Positions 37,819 through 50,385 of a DNA stretch of 64,000 nucleotides are shown here, one piece after another. Position 1 is the stretch's first letter. Each line of letters starts with the position of its first letter. The position numbers and the translations under genes were made by a program. The notes under the pieces are model-generated. The model searched no databases. It was not told the origin of the DNA and worked only from the letters and a program-made list of their open reading frames with translations. The stretch is from Antedon mediterranea (Eukaryota > Echinodermata > Crinoidea > Comatulida > Antedonidae). The stretch is from positions 11,092,501 through 11,156,500 of the forward strand of contig NC_092672.1 in NCBI RefSeq assembly GCF_964355755.1, read 5' to 3'.

Positions 37819-40800
37819 TAGTCAGGTAGCTTAGCAATTTTAACGTTACCGGCCGGACAAAAGTACCAAAATTGGCATATAGCTTCCTTTCGACCTATCT
37901 ATTGATTTTATCCGTGGAACCCACTTGATCGGGTCCGATTTTTCAAGATGGCTGCCAAAATCCAAAATGGCCCCCAGAAAAAAGGAAATGCCATATATCT
38001 GGCTGTAAAACTCGTAAATCAACAAATGGGGTGTCAATTTAAGGGTTTCTGGGGTCAATGAAACAGATGCTGGTTATGCCATATTGCTCAGACCACCTAT
38101 TTCCAAGATGGCGGCCAAATTTCAAAATGGCCGCCAAAAAAGGGAAATGTTGTGTGTGTCACTGTAAAAATCTGAAAATGAACAAATGAGGTATTAATTC
38201 AGGGGTTTCTGGGGTCAACCGAAACAGATGCTGGTCAAGCCATTTTGCTAAGGTCTCCCATTTCCAAAATGGCGGCCAAATTTCAAAATGGCTGCCAAAA
38301 AAAAACTCCAAAAATTTTGTGTAGGCATATGTGGGTTAAAAATCAGAAATTAACAAAAATAATATATGAAAAAGGTTTACTTGGCTCTATAATAGCTACA
38401 TAACAGTTTACAGTTATAGTACAGTTGATTTACCCTATTTGGATGAACATGTGCACCGGCAAAGAGATGTGCAAGGCAGATTTGCCTTGCTTGCTGCATT
38501 TGCAGACTGTACAGGCCCTTTTGCAGCCACATTTCACAAATTCTCTGCAAGCCCTAGATGCCTCTGGAATGGTAGACCAGACAGGTTCCCATGAGTTCCC
38601 AACTTTCACCCATGCATAGTCGGTTGGACACGAATTTGTTTGTTTAGATAACATGCATGTTGTCCAGATGCCAGCTTGGTATACGGCCCTCCTAGTGTGC
38701 TGGAGTAGTGCATTTGAGTAGGTGGTATCTTGTCAACAGCTTGCTGTTTCTGGCTGAACAGTTCCATCCAAGCACTGTTAACATTCATGGCGTTACTTGT
38801 TTTGTCATAAACTACGACAACTAGTCTCTCGATTCTTTGAAATGATTCAGAATGTAAGTGAAGATGCTCAAACGGATGTGCGGCAAGATAAAGAAAGGCA
38901 TCCGTAACTCTAAACGCTGAGGTAGTATAACATCCTGATGACAGGGAGTGGAAAATTGGCAGGGAACGTGATTTGCGTTCACCGAGATGTACACACATGG
39001 CGTTGATACTGTAATGAGTTCTTTCCAGTTCCAAATGCTATCCAGAGATCAAGATCAGCATTTATATGAGAGAGGTCATGAAACACACTGATAAGAACAA
39101 CGACAACATCTGTATCCACAGTTCGCACCTGGATGGATTTTGCTCCATTTTCCAACGCGTGCTTCACGTGAAACACAATCCTAGTGTCTGCTTCCTCTTG
39201 ATTACAGCTGGACATTTTGAACTGCATTCCAACATATGTAACATGCTCTCCAGCTGTGATATATACCGAACACTCAGGAGGGATGCTGCAATCCGCAACT
39301 TTTGATGAAAGGAATTCAAAAAGTTCTTTCTTGTTGATTGGATCACGGAGGAAGTCATTCCAGTTGCCCGGCAGCTTGGTATCACCTGATACTTTTCTAT
39401 GCACACCTTTGCCTCGTTTCTCCATGGTTCCCTCCTTAAGGCTATCTGGTCGGTATTCGTCCCTCACAACATCCACTCGCTTTGTGTCACGTAGCTGACG
39501 TTTAAGATGGGGTATAAACACGTTGTCAGCATATTCTTGGAATGTTGAGACATTTATTACAGGTAATGCATGTACTGTCACCGCACCATCCAGAACTTTG
39601 CAGTCATAAAATACAGGTGCCTCTGTGTGGTTTGATTCGATACATTGTAACAGATGACATTTGGTACCAGACAGATTAAGCTTTCCAAACTCAGACAGGG
39701 ATGGAGGATACGACTGTACTTTGTGTGCAAAGAATTCACTGATGTCACCATCTCTATTTTGTAAGAAAATGTATAACTGGCCGAAGAGTGCCACATTGTT
39801 CTCAAGCACCTTTACTTTCTTGCAATCCTTTGATTTGACTTTGAGCTTTGTTGAGAGCAAGGGTAGTGAATTCTTTGAGATCGTATCATGTATGGAACGA
39901 CTACGATCCACGAGCACGGTCTTCACATACTCTTGACACTTCTTTGTGCCTGTATCTTCTAGTGTACGGATTGTATCCACTACTGCCTCATTCGCGCAGT
40001 TACGACTATCAAGAGTTACCAACTCAGGGAAGTCATACAGGAAGGGATTTCCCATCTTGCGTATTGTGTTAGATAGACTATCAACCTGTCGCTGGAAGGT
40101 TTTCTGTGCTGCAAGTCCCTGTTAATGGTGTTCAAAGTTAGCTGGGTTTTCCGGATCATCGTCATGAATAATATATTCATTCTCATACTGTCTCAGAATT
40201 CTGGCAAGCTCGGGTCCAGCAGTCATCCAGCGTCTGAAGGCAACTGGATTCTCTGTAAGTCCTACTACACCACCGGATGCTTTCACCACTTTATTCTCTT
40301 GCTCATGCGCTTGGTCTATTGGAATCGCAGAGTATCTGTGTAACGACTTTGCGATTGTCCAGTGATTCCGAGTTTCAAACTCATATTATTTTGATCTCTT
40401 GTGGCAATGCCTTCATGTCTCTAATGTGTAGGCCTACAGGCAGCCACCGAGAATAGTTCACATGATCTAACGCAAAGAACAATGGCACGAGTGCCTCTAA
40501 TACAGAAACATACAATAGGAAGTCTCTTTCCCGATGGGCTCTAACAAATATGAGAATCAGAATCTCATAGTGTGCGATCATGTTCCAGAACTTGAACGTG
40601 GGAGATTTCTTACACATTTGTTCCAGCCAGTTGTTCAAACTCTCATCAATATTAGATCTCTGGTTGAATGCTTCATTCAGTAGCCGCTGAAGAACAAGAA
40701 CAGTGACTTGATGGGCATGTCGAGTTCTGGTAATGTGTGATACTTTCAGGAATGAATCGGCTGTTCCAGATGAAGCAACGTCAGATTCAGTGAGAGCCGT

Positions 40801-41720
40801 TGTCCAACCTGACCCATCTAATAAATCACCAACACTGTTCCATAGCGCCTTCTCAATGTGCAGTCCGCCCATCATAACTACGTAGACTTTCTCACCATAG
40901 AGATCTGGCCATTTCCATTGTACATACTTGGCGAGCGTGAACAGAGGCTGGTCAAACGTAATCACTGGGATTTGTCCTGGGTTGAGGTACTCTATTGTCT
41001 GCCGATGTACAAAATCAATACAATTAAATATTCCTTACCATTTCACCTGAGTGATCCTTCCTTCATTATAGAATTGGCGGCCATTTTTAAATTTGACCGC
41101 CATCTTGGAAATGAGTGACCTGAGAAAAATGGCTTGACCAGTATCTGTTTCAGTAACCTCAGATACCTCTGAATTGACACCTTATTTGTTAATTTATGAT
41201 TTTTACAACCTTATATACAATATTTCCTTTTTTGGCAGCCATTTTGAAATTTGGCCGCCATCTTGTAATTGGGTGACCTGAGCAAAATGGCTTGACCAGC
41301 ATCTATTACAGTGACCTAAAAAAACCCTGAATTGACACCTCATTTGTTCATTTCTGATTTTTACAGTCTGATATATGACATTTGATTTTTTTGGTGGCCA
41401 TTTTGAAATTTGGCCGCCATCTTGGAAATTGGTGGTCTGAGCAACATGACATGACCAGCTTCTGTTTCAGTGACACCCAGAAACCCTGACATTGACACCC
41501 CATTTGTTGATTTATGAGTCTTACAGCCAGATATATGGCATTTCCTTTTTTCTGGCGGCCATCTTGGATTTTGGCCGCCATCTTGGAAAATCGGACCCGA
41601 TCAAGTGGGTTCCACGGATAAAATCAATAGATAGGTCGAAAGGAAACTCCATGCCAATTTTGGTACTTTTGTCCGGCCGGTAACGTTAATCCTGAAAATT
41701 GTTGCTAAGCCACCTGACTA
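37819..41720 (-). mobile_element. DNA transposon, Academ-like, long TIRs
   Basis: 3,902 bp flanked by TAC on both sides (37816-37818 and 41721-41723), a probable 3-bp target duplication. The ends are inverted repeats beginning TAGTCAGGT[A/G]GCTTAGCA and running inward through ACGTTACCGGCCGGACAAAA for about 500 bp on the left and 650 bp on the right. The arms contain repeated units of about 150 bp with the word CCAAGATGGCGGCC. The right arm has a small insertion (CCTGAAAATTG). It carries a broken transposase-like gene on the minus strand. A 3-4-bp target duplication and a protein with an XPG/PIN-like acidic centre plus a cysteine-rich tail fit Academ; TA duplication with ends GTCAGG is the alternative reading. 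Confidence 0.82.
38430..40965 (-). pseudogene. Broken Academ-like transposase gene
   Basis: Minus-strand remnants read in order. ITFDQPLFTLAKYVQWKWP is followed by VVMMGGLHIEKALWNSVGD, SGTADSFLKVSHITRTRHAH, HRYSAIPIDQAHEQENKVVK and IIHDDDPENPANFEHH. Next come EEADTRIVFHVKHALENGAK, VRTVDTDVVVVLISVF, LPIFHSLSSGC and the C-terminal CREFVKCGCKRACTVCKC. The EADTR / DTD pair resembles the acidic metal-binding centre of XPG/PIN nucleases (my inference from motif spacing). Breaks: a TAA after FEHH near 40120, frame changes near 40380, 39030 and 38640. The family is widespread in marine invertebrate genomes as 'uncharacterized' proteins. Not functional as it stands. It is transcribed opposite to the host gene whose intron holds it. 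Confidence 0.83.
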
Positions 41721-41859
41721 TACGGTTACCACCAACGCACGCGCAATCACATTGTTAAACGATAATGCTCTCTAGTTGATCGTGGGTTTTCTCTTTGTGT
41801 ACTAATATACGTCTCTAATTTGATATATTATTATAAGGGCCATAGTTGAAATTTAGATT

Positions 41860-41972
41860 TACAAACTATGTAACAAAAAATGTGATGTGCCCATTATTAT
41901 ATGGACACGACGATGTCATATCACTACCATATTTGGGCACATCACACTTGTTGATAGTGTAGACAGAGCTTA
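41860..41972. mobile_element. MITE family E, copy 1
   Basis: Contains ATGTGATGTGCCCAT, TATGGACACGACGATGTCAT, ATCACTACCATATTTGGGCA and the end GATAGTGTAGACAGAGCTT. Related copies: 43426-43508, 48611-48766, 55446-55543. Confidence 0.75.
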
Positions 41973-42650
41973 AGACAAACATTGTCTCTTCTTTTGTTTT
42001 ACTGTATCGTTCTTTAATTTTATGCTTTCTATTCCAAGGGTCACCTGTTTTGAGTGTAAAATGTGAATTTAAAAAAAAACGAGCTTTCGTACCAGCTGTC
42101 TGATGGTAGTATTGTAAACAGAGTAGCTAAAATAGGCATGAACAGAACATTTCATTAATTTGCTTGCTTACGGTGGACATAAGCAATCATTACAAACTCA
42201 ATTTAGGCTCTGTTCAAACGTAAATATTTAGTTTACTAATGTAATTTAGAGGCTGCTGTTGCCTTACCACTACTACTGTACTATCGTGAATAATAAACAA
42301 AATTGAACGAAAGCCCCCGCATTAAATGATTAATTTAATTAATTTATTTGATAAATACGGCATTAATAACCATTACGACTGTTCAAATGAAATAATTATT
42401 TTAGGCTACTATGTTAATTATTGCGTCATGTACTAAACTAGACACAATATAATAGCTCGCTGTAAAATTCACAGTGAAATAACATTCTTTATTATTATTA
42501 ATAAGCAAGATTTGTCACACCAATGTACAGTTTTTTAGATTAAAGGATAGCTATGGGTTTAAAATTTCTATTGTTTCTAGAAAAAAATATAAATCTTCCC
42601 ATCAATATTTCATAATAACCACACCTACTGTATTTTCAGGCAGTGGTTAA

Positions 42651-43001
42651 AGATGTAGTGTCCCCCTGAAAAATAATTCTTAACAAAATTGTTGTTGAAT
42701 ATGTCATTTTATTTTAACATAATAGTTATCCACTTTGACAAAAAATTGGATCTAAAAAAATTTTTTTTACCTGAAAAAACTTTAATTTAAAGCAAAAAAT
42801 GGTGAAATTGGCTGCCAGCCAATGGGTTTTTGGTTGAATTTAACCATTTATTTTGTCATTTTATAAGCGAAAACATTATTTTTTAAAGGTTTTTTTTTCT
42901 ATAGAAGTTATTAACTTTAGGCCTATTAAAACTACAAAAACATATTAAAAGTCTGATTTAATTAATCTTCATATTTCATGTTTTTGGGGGACAAAACATC
43001 T
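42651..43001. mobile_element. MITE family D, copy 2 (TTAA target)
   Basis: 351 bp bounded by TTAA (42647-42650 and 43002-43005). Ends AGATGTAGTGTCCCCC and GGGGGACAAAACATCT. The inside, including GGCTGCCAGCCAATGG and AGGCCTATTA, matches 13593-13947 in inverted orientation. Confidence 0.88.
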
Positions 43002-43425
43002 TTAAGCAGAATAAGTGTCGTGAAATAAGTGGTGCTCGAGACTTTTCATAATGTTATACAATGATGGTAATTTTCAACCAATCACAATCATTAACCGGGT
43101 AATAATAATAGTATTTATTTTTATTTATTTATTTATTTCAAAACCCAACCAACAGCAAAATAAATTCGGCAATAACAGGAGGGTAAACACAAAACGGATA
43201 CAAATACATGAACAATGGCAAAAAATAAATAAATAAATAAAAAATTCAAAATATATAAAATTGATTGTTCTTTTGATTGATGTTTTTCACAAATTGTCAC
43301 ATATTTACATACTGTATAATGAGAATGTTATTTTGGTTGTTAGGAAAGTTTATATTTTAAAATAAACAATAGACATTTTAAATCTGGAGCTACGTCCGTT
43401 AAAGAATTACACTAATAAATAACTC

Positions 43426-43508
43426 TAAAGCTCCGTCTACATTATCAAACGTTATGTGACAACAAATGTGACGTGCCCATGTATGGACACGATGATGTTA
43501 TATGAAGC
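43426..43508. mobile_element. MITE family E, partial copy 2
   Basis: Holds the left half: AAGCTCCGTCTACATTATCA, ATGTGACGTGCCCATG, TATGGACACGATGATGTTAT. The right half is missing. Confidence 0.65.
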
Positions 43509-43972
43509 TTGCGTCTGTTGTACGATTAGAACCCTCATGAAGTTAACTTGACACGCAGCCTACACCTAAACCATGGACCTATACATTTAGACCTAATGTA
43601 TATAGGTCCATGGTAGGTCCATGGACAAACTATATAATACGTATTCATCAAATCACGAACGCGGATTGAGTTCATGCTAGTTTTGCATCGACTAGGCCTA
43701 GCCTAGGTCGATTTGATAATATGACTATCATATCTGTTAGTTCATGCCTTGCTGAAACGTTTTTACTTCAAAAATCATTCTTCTGGAATAGTTATCAGTG
43801 TCGTTGATAACATTGATACGCATATAGAAATCGCCTCACAGTTTCAGTAGCACAATCGAAAATTCGTATCACACGCAGATCACTCGCGGTGCTCTGTATA
43901 CAAGTTGATGACGTGTGGGTATGGGATATTACACATTTACATATTTACCCGTTTTGCAAGTTCACATGCAAT

Positions 43973-44133
43973 CTGGGTTCCAGACGGAGTTTTGTCTTAA
44001 TATTAGTAAAAAGATATTTTGGCACATATGGCGTTTCATACGTATACTACTTGATTTTATTTTCAGACTAAATTCGAAAAAAACAAATTAAAAAAAACAC
44101 AATATAGACTTGGGGCAAGTCTAGTACACATGT
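43973..44133 (+). repeat. Repeat family C, copy 2
   Basis: Contains CTGGGTTCCAGACGGAGTTT, CACATATGGCGTTTCATACG, TATACTACTTGA and GGGGCAAGTCTA. Same order as 53736-53885. Confidence 0.8.
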
Positions 44134-45141
44134 AATAACCCACGCACATGCCTGGCGCAAAACTGAGTGTAGGCCCTATATCAGAATAACACATTTACGA
44201 TAAAAGAGCACACTAAATAATAATACTAACCACCCGAAAGTGCTCATCGCAATTCAGACTAGAAAACATGTTTTTTTAAGTATCAATCTCATCTTATGGA
44301 ACTCAACACGGAATAATCATAAAATGTTTAATTGCTTTAGATAAGGACGTTAAAACTATCCAAATATAATCATACTAGATTGAATGATGAAAGTGCAGCA
44401 TTCGACCACGCAGTAACCCAAACGAGAGATATTGATATTAGTCAATTAATGCATGATTCTTTACAATTGACGTAATTAAAACATCGCCAAACATCATAAC
44501 ACTATGTGTTTCAGAATCCATTACTAATATGATCTATTCTTAACGATTAATGGAGTGGAGCGCCGAGTGCTAGTTCTGATTGTAATTTACTTTAGACCTA
44601 TTTATTTATAATTCAATTTAAATGCATCAAATATCGTATACATAACAGAATTGAAAGAAGATTCTCCTCAACCAAGAATAAATACTACTTTTACAAGAAT
44701 ACGATAATAATAAAACGTAATAATTAACAGTATAGTTTTCCGTCAGTAGTTTTATATAACACCTAATCGATTATTGTCATTTGATTGGACAATTGTGGGT
44801 CACATGATAAAAAATAGGAGCGATGTATTACGATTTGTATCGGCTGTAAATGCCCATCTAACGATCGACGATAAATATAAGCATGCATTTTTTTAAATAT
44901 AAAACAAAAGAAATTAGAAAGGTTTTCGTTCTAAAACTATAGGATAATCATTTAATGCTGTATTTGATAAAAATAATATTTTTTAAATTCTCATAAAATG
45001 ACGTCATGATAAATAAAAATAATAAAATCGTATCGTAAAAGTATTGTCACGATATCTTTTCTCTTACTAATCATGACGTCATTTGATTGGACGTGTGAAA
45101 GTATCATTTTTATTGTTTTTAGTGTTGTGTTTATTGTTTTA

Positions 45142-45280
45142 TGTTTTTTATGTAAAAGGGTCCTGCGAAAACAGAAGTGTAAACTTCTCTATGCAGGATC
45201 CTTGTCATCATTTATGCTATGAAACTGTATTTATAAACGATGAGTAAATAAATGTGAATTGAATTGAATTGAATTGAATT
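45142..45280 (+). mobile_element. LINE-type 3' tail, copy 1
   Basis: 139 bp nearly identical to 61030-61167. It has a hairpin (GGGTCCTGC ... GCAGGATCC) and ends in (GAATT)n. A conserved 3' end followed by a short tandem tail, repeated at unlinked places, is the mark of 5'-truncated non-LTR retroelements or the SINEs they mobilise. Confidence 0.82.
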
Positions 45281-46366
45281 ATAAAAGGAAGCATGTATAG
45301 TTCTAGGATGAAAAGTTATATTTTATTTTATGTATGAAAAATGCATATTTGTCTATCGTCGATCTTTATCGTCCTAGTGTAAATAGGCCATGAGCCTGGA
45401 TAGCGCGACCCTTGACAACAGCATAGCAACATTTCTTTGCGCATGCTCAAGCGCGAGAGCACAGTTGGGTGTGTGGGGAAGGCGATCGCCGGTTGCAGTT
45501 TTGCTCTGTCGCGAGTGACGATACAATATTACTAAATTACATGGTGATGCATCTTAAAAAACACAAACAAATAATTAAATAATAAATTAAAAAAAAATAG
45601 GTATCCTAGAGGCTATGATCCTTCCTTCACCTGAGTGTACACACTCAGTTATGACTAGTAAGTAGACAATTATATGTACTATTGTAAATACTGTACACTT
45701 TTATTTATAGAAAGTTTTAATTGATTTTTTGAATTCGTTTTTAACTGTCAAGCAAATATTCTTACGTAAATCTACGTCATTGTAGACGCCATACATAAGC
45801 CGAAGATACGTACAAATCTGTTCAATTATTCGTATTTCATTAAAGAGATGAGTAACTATCATAACAATAATCACAAGGATGTCTCTATAATTTGTACAAT
45901 AATCTTTTAATATGCATGGTAATTAAGATACAATTTAGAGTGTTCTAGAGTTTTAGAGTGTTGTCTACATAAAAAAAACCAATATGAAATATGAAAACAA
46001 CTCGTTGAGAATATAAAGCAACAATATATACAAGAGAAAAAACCCCCATTATAATTACAAAAATATGATAAATTCAAACTGTCTAGTAAAGTTTCAGCTA
46101 TAAATAAGTGTATTTTAATGAATTAAATATCGGGAGGATCACGTCCATCATGGAAGGTTAAGTTAAGAGTTGGGTGAAACACATAATATTATACTGTATC
46201 ATGGAATTTGCCTAAGATACGGTACTGAGAATATCGGATTATTGAGTCAGACAAAAATCTAAACGCTATCTGGTAGACAAAAACATAAAAGGATAGCCTC
46301 ACTAACTGGAGACTTGGGTTAGGGTTAGATTGAAAGCCATGCGATAGTGTTAAGCTTTTACCTTCG

Positions 46367-46996
46367 GGCCAATTTACACAGACGAGCGGTAACGGTAAGC
46401 GGTAATTGTAAGCGAAAAACCGCGTGGCTTTTCCCATTTACGTACACAGCTGCGCACGGAGTTCGCGAACGGAGTGGTGGAAAGAAGGTGCATGTAGGCC
46501 TCGAGGCTAATGCATGTTACAGTCACTGCTGGCCTGGATGTGACTGACTGTCAGTAGGCCTAGCACACACAGACCTAAGTTTTAGAGGGACTTGTTGCCT
46601 AATAACGTACTAAAATGTTTATTTTATTTTCACTATCCATATACGAACAATTAGTCACGTCGTAGGTGTTTGTATTTCTGAATAAAAAGAAGTTGCAAAA
46701 CTGGCTAGGCCTACTACGGCACTCGTATTTTTTGTCGTCTTTTAATCGACGGACGCAAAAAAAAGTTGTTGACAGATGACGTCATTTCAATTATGTCGTT
46801 GGTTGGCCAGAATCCATAATTACCGCGCGGTATTTTCACAAAATCGAATCTGTTTCGATCCTGAGCGGATCTCCGCTCAACCGCTCGTCGCTCCGCGTTC
46901 TGTGTAAATGGTCATAAGAAATAACATAGATTCTATTTTTGCGTTTTCCGCTCAACTTTACCGCTTACTGTTACCGCTCGTCTGTGTAAATTGGCC
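46367..46996. mobile_element. MITE family F
   Basis: 630 bp with inverted ends GGCCAATTTACACAGACGAG / CTCGTCTGTGTAAATTGGCC and a subterminal CGGTAACGGTAAGCGGTAA word. Inside are CTGAGCGGATCTCCGCTCA palindromes. It has no coding capacity. A partial copy lies at 53326-53460. It ends 84 bp before the membrane-helix exon at 47081. Confidence 0.87.
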
Positions 46997-47080
46997 TTGG
47001 TTGAAACAGTAACATTTCCAAATTCTTCCATAAAATTTTCCTCAGAAAAATTATTTTATTGAATCTTTTATTTTTGACAG

Positions 47081-47177
47081 ATTCAAGTGATGATTCTAGC
47101 ACAAATCATACATTTATAGTAGCAGTGTCACTTATCATATGCCTGTTTGGTATGTCAGCATTAATTCTACGAATAGG
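47081..47177 (+). CDS. Mucin-like membrane protein, exon 2 (membrane helix)
   Basis: 97 bases, acceptor TTTATTTTTGACAG, donor GG|GTAAGT, phase 1 in and phase 2 out. It codes residues 292-324: a hydrophilic lead-in SSDDSSTNH, then TFIVAVSLIICLFGMSALIL, a clear single membrane-spanning helix followed by Arg. Only the phase-1 reading is open; the other two frames hit stops. With the N-terminal signal peptide this predicts a type I topology, Ser/Thr-rich side outside. The exon sits 84 bp downstream of a MITE (46367-46996). Confidence 0.8.
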
Positions 47178-47318
47178 GTAAGTTCCCCGTCACAATGATT
47201 AAGATAATAGCGAACTTTCACATCGGGACGGTAAACGAAAGCAACGATAATTTATAACGATATCTGGCCAGTTTGCCGACTGGCTATGTAAATTGGCATG
47301 TGCACAGTCTAGCTGGCC

Positions 47319-47500
47319 CACGACCTAGGACGCACCTCACTAGGATTGTTGTCTAGGTCGTCACCTGGGAGAACCGCAACAACAAATATCCAGGAATCAA
47401 GTGAGTAAAAAATATGCACGTTGCGACGACCTAGGACGCACCTCGCTGGGATCGTCACCTAGGGGATAACCGCAACAACAAATATCCAGGAATCGAGTGA
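47319..47500. repeat. About 105-bp tandem duplication in intron 2
   Basis: Two copies of a unit containing CGACCTAGGACGCACCTC, ATCGTCACCTAGG/GTCGTCACCTGGG and ACCGCAACAACAAATATCCA, starting at about 47319 and 47423. Confidence 0.85.
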
Positions 47501-49220
47501 TTGGAAACAATAAACATTATAGTCTTATGTTCTATAAATATTTAAAAGATATATAATATTATACATATTTAAAAAGCCGATTAACTTTCATTTTGAGGCT
47601 GCATAAAAATATATTTTCTGTACTGTAAAAAAACTCAGAAAACGCGGTTGTCGTATTGTTTGTCAAATAAAAGAGTTGGAATCTTTTGCTCTATAAATGA
47701 ACGGGCCGCGTGTCGAGGTTTATGTAATGATCTAGCTTCATGACATTTGTTCAACAAAATGTTGGAAGACCACAGCAGGCTGTACCGCGAGTTCCGACTT
47801 TTAACAGGAAGTTAGCTGCTAACCGATTTTTAACCGATAATAATAATAAAACCAACAGATACTGTAGTAGCTCAGATCTAATCTGTTGGCACAGATTGGA
47901 AGTCGGACAAATAGTTCTCCATATCAAGGCCTATTAAAGAAAATAATGTTAAGTGGGCCTATAAGGCTACAAACAGGCAAAAATATACAGTAGGTTAAAT
48001 CTAATAGCTAATCTGTGCCTACGGTACTATTGTTACGTATCTTACTTAACAGTTCTTTTCAGAACTATACACACGTGGTGTACTGCAAACTTTATATCAA
48101 CATATTTTACTCCCTTCCTGATACACGATGCGCAGTGCCCGAGAACTTATTTTTTTGGTTATGAATTCTATTCCTGCATTTCTTCTTCTATTCTCTGCTG
48201 CCTTAAGATGACATCATCAGTGCTTAACATAATTAGAAGCACCTGTAATCTTCTTCCGTGATTTCACCTTTTCATGCATCAATCAACTCTTTATAATGCT
48301 GAAAGATGATTTATAGAGATTTTCAGTCAAATCTCGATAATTACGCGCGCGGGTGTTAAGAGTACGAATAAACGTGTAATGTCTTTGTATTGGGTGTGAC
48401 CGAAGTGTTTGAATTGAACAATGTATAAAACAGCGAATTGAGCACTTTGTAGACTTATTATAAACTTATTATCTTATCTTTTTATGGTTTCTTAATTAAG
48501 ATAGTTCGGCAAGATTTCGCAATTAGCAAACGGTAAGAGTATTAAGGATAACACTGGGGGAATATACAGTAAATCTGCCCCTAGACGGAAATCGAAAAAA
48601 AATATGTTTATCTTTGTCTACACTATCAAACTAGTTTGACAAAAAATGTGCCTAAATATGTTAGTGATATGCTTAAATATGGTAGTGATATGACATCAGC
48701 ATGTCCATAAATAGGCACATCCCATTTTATTTTTTCAGATTAAGTTTGATAGTGCAGCCAGAGCTTTGGGCAGTTTGGGTAACCCCCGTTTGTATGGGTA
48801 AATATTGCGTACTACGTCACACATTCTGTGTAGCGTGACTTCAATACCGTCCGATATATTTTCGATGCGTTTCGACGTGCGGAATGCATTTCACACGTTT
48901 AGATTTATTTGTTGAAAATTATATTAATTTAAGAGTTTTAGTATAAAAATGTTTAAGAAAACACAAAGAAGTCAATCTGAATGAAAGGACAAAGCATCTA
49001 TTAGATGTTATATAAAAACAAATAATGAATGTTTTATATTCGTGCTATGGTAAACATAATTTCTTTCGGTGAAAGGTGAAATGTCATATTCTCATGACTC
49101 GACGGTTGCATTGTTAAAATATAGCCTTTCTTCGTTCATCTCTTAAACTTATTTGTACATTCATTATTTTTAAACTACAGCATTGGCCTAGTTTAACTTT
49201 GCATACGATAATATTTTCAG
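47501..49220. other. Intron 2 of the membrane-protein gene
   Basis: No exon seen. Holds MITE family E copy 3 (48611-48766). The frame at 47740-47937 has no support. Confidence 0.5.
48611..48766. mobile_element. MITE family E, full copy 3
   Basis: Both ends present: left TTGTCTACACTATCAAACT, right AGTTTGATAGTGCAGCCAGA. The interior repeats AATATG(G/T)TAGTGATATG twice and has GTCCATAAATAGGCACAT. Confidence 0.8.
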
Positions 49221-49293
49221 AAATAGATGGAAAAAACGTGTAATAGTAATAGAGGAGAAGAGAAGGGAACGACTGAAGGATTCCAATTCACAA
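49221..49293 (+). CDS. Mucin-like membrane protein, exon 3 (juxtamembrane)
   Basis: 73 bases, acceptor AATATTTTCAG, donor CAA|GTAAGA, phase 2 in and phase 0 out. It codes residues 324-348: NRWKKRVIVIEEKRRERLKD then SNSQ. The strong positive charge right after the helix agrees with the positive-inside rule, so the C-terminal side is cytoplasmic. Its length and phases fit exons 2 and 4 exactly, which is the main support. Confidence 0.78.
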
Positions 49294-50385
49294 GTAAGAT
49301 AACACATTTAATGATGATATTAATGTCCTAATACTCCTCCATTGTTGTCGCATTCATGGGTATGAAGATTAGTGATAGAGCGCAGTTCACGATCAAGTGG
49401 AATTGTAATTTGGTGTGAAAAATAAGGTTTAACGCAAATAGCGTGAGCGATGCCTGATAGGACCACAGTATACAGTTTTTAGTATACAGATGGCGCTTGC
49501 TCTCAATTCCTTCCCATCATGCATCATTCACTTGAGATAAAACCTATAACCACACTCTTAATAAGCATATTAGAATATCTATATGTCTGTATGTTTATTA
49601 TATACTAACTAACTATATAGCAACGTAACAACTTGTGGTCAATGACCAGAGAGAAAAACACCAATAATGTGAACAAATTGAAACCTCTTAGACATTTGTC
49701 GGCTTTAACCACCATCTTCATGTTAAAACAGCTCACTTTTTTTCATAGGCTGTTTTTTCCTTTAAATTTTCTTTTCATTTCATCCCTGCCAATCGTCGAT
49801 CCATAAATTTAATCTCTCTTCTTTAATAATAGACACATTCCAATTATTCTCATTTACTCATTATGCATCTTTCTCAACCAAGTCTAATATAGTATAAACA
49901 TTACCAATATTTTTCTAAACTAAAATAATAATTATTCTCCAAAGTATAATTATATAATAAATCCAAGGCAATGAAATACATACAAGCATGATTCTGTTCA
50001 CATTTCCATAAATGATGTCATCCTCCTAAATCCAATTAATGCAGTATTCCTCATGATGACAATAATCAAAATATTTTATATAATCTTTTAACCTCTGTCT
50101 GTGTAATATCACTTACATATTCATTGATAAATAGATAGATAGACATAACCTTCACAATATTGTTTATCATTGCAATAAAAGTGGGTTGTCCCCACAAAAG
50201 AGAAAAAAAAAATGATGAGAATATTTGTTTCGAAATACTGAATACTTTTTCGGCTTTCATTTGCATTTCATTGGTTCATTGAGTATTATATTACTATATA
50301 TTACTTTTGCACTAAAGTGGAGTATTAGCCATGATATTTTTAAAAGCAACAATTAATTGAGTGTATGTTATTTTTCATTTTTCAG

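Larger units (their letters stand above)
41721..47080. other. Intron 1 of the membrane-protein gene, right part
   Basis: No exon is recognised between the transposon and 47081. It contains MITE families D, E and F, repeat C and a LINE tail (listed separately). 43104-43250 has (TTTA)n and (AAATA)n runs that look like retroelement tails. The intron from 36216 to 47080 is 10.9 kb, at least a third of it mobile or tandem repeat. Confidence 0.5.

Noticed and set aside
39066-39936. Plus-strand frames opposite the transposase remnant
   Set aside because: They mirror the minus-strand coding remnant, which alone shows family motifs.
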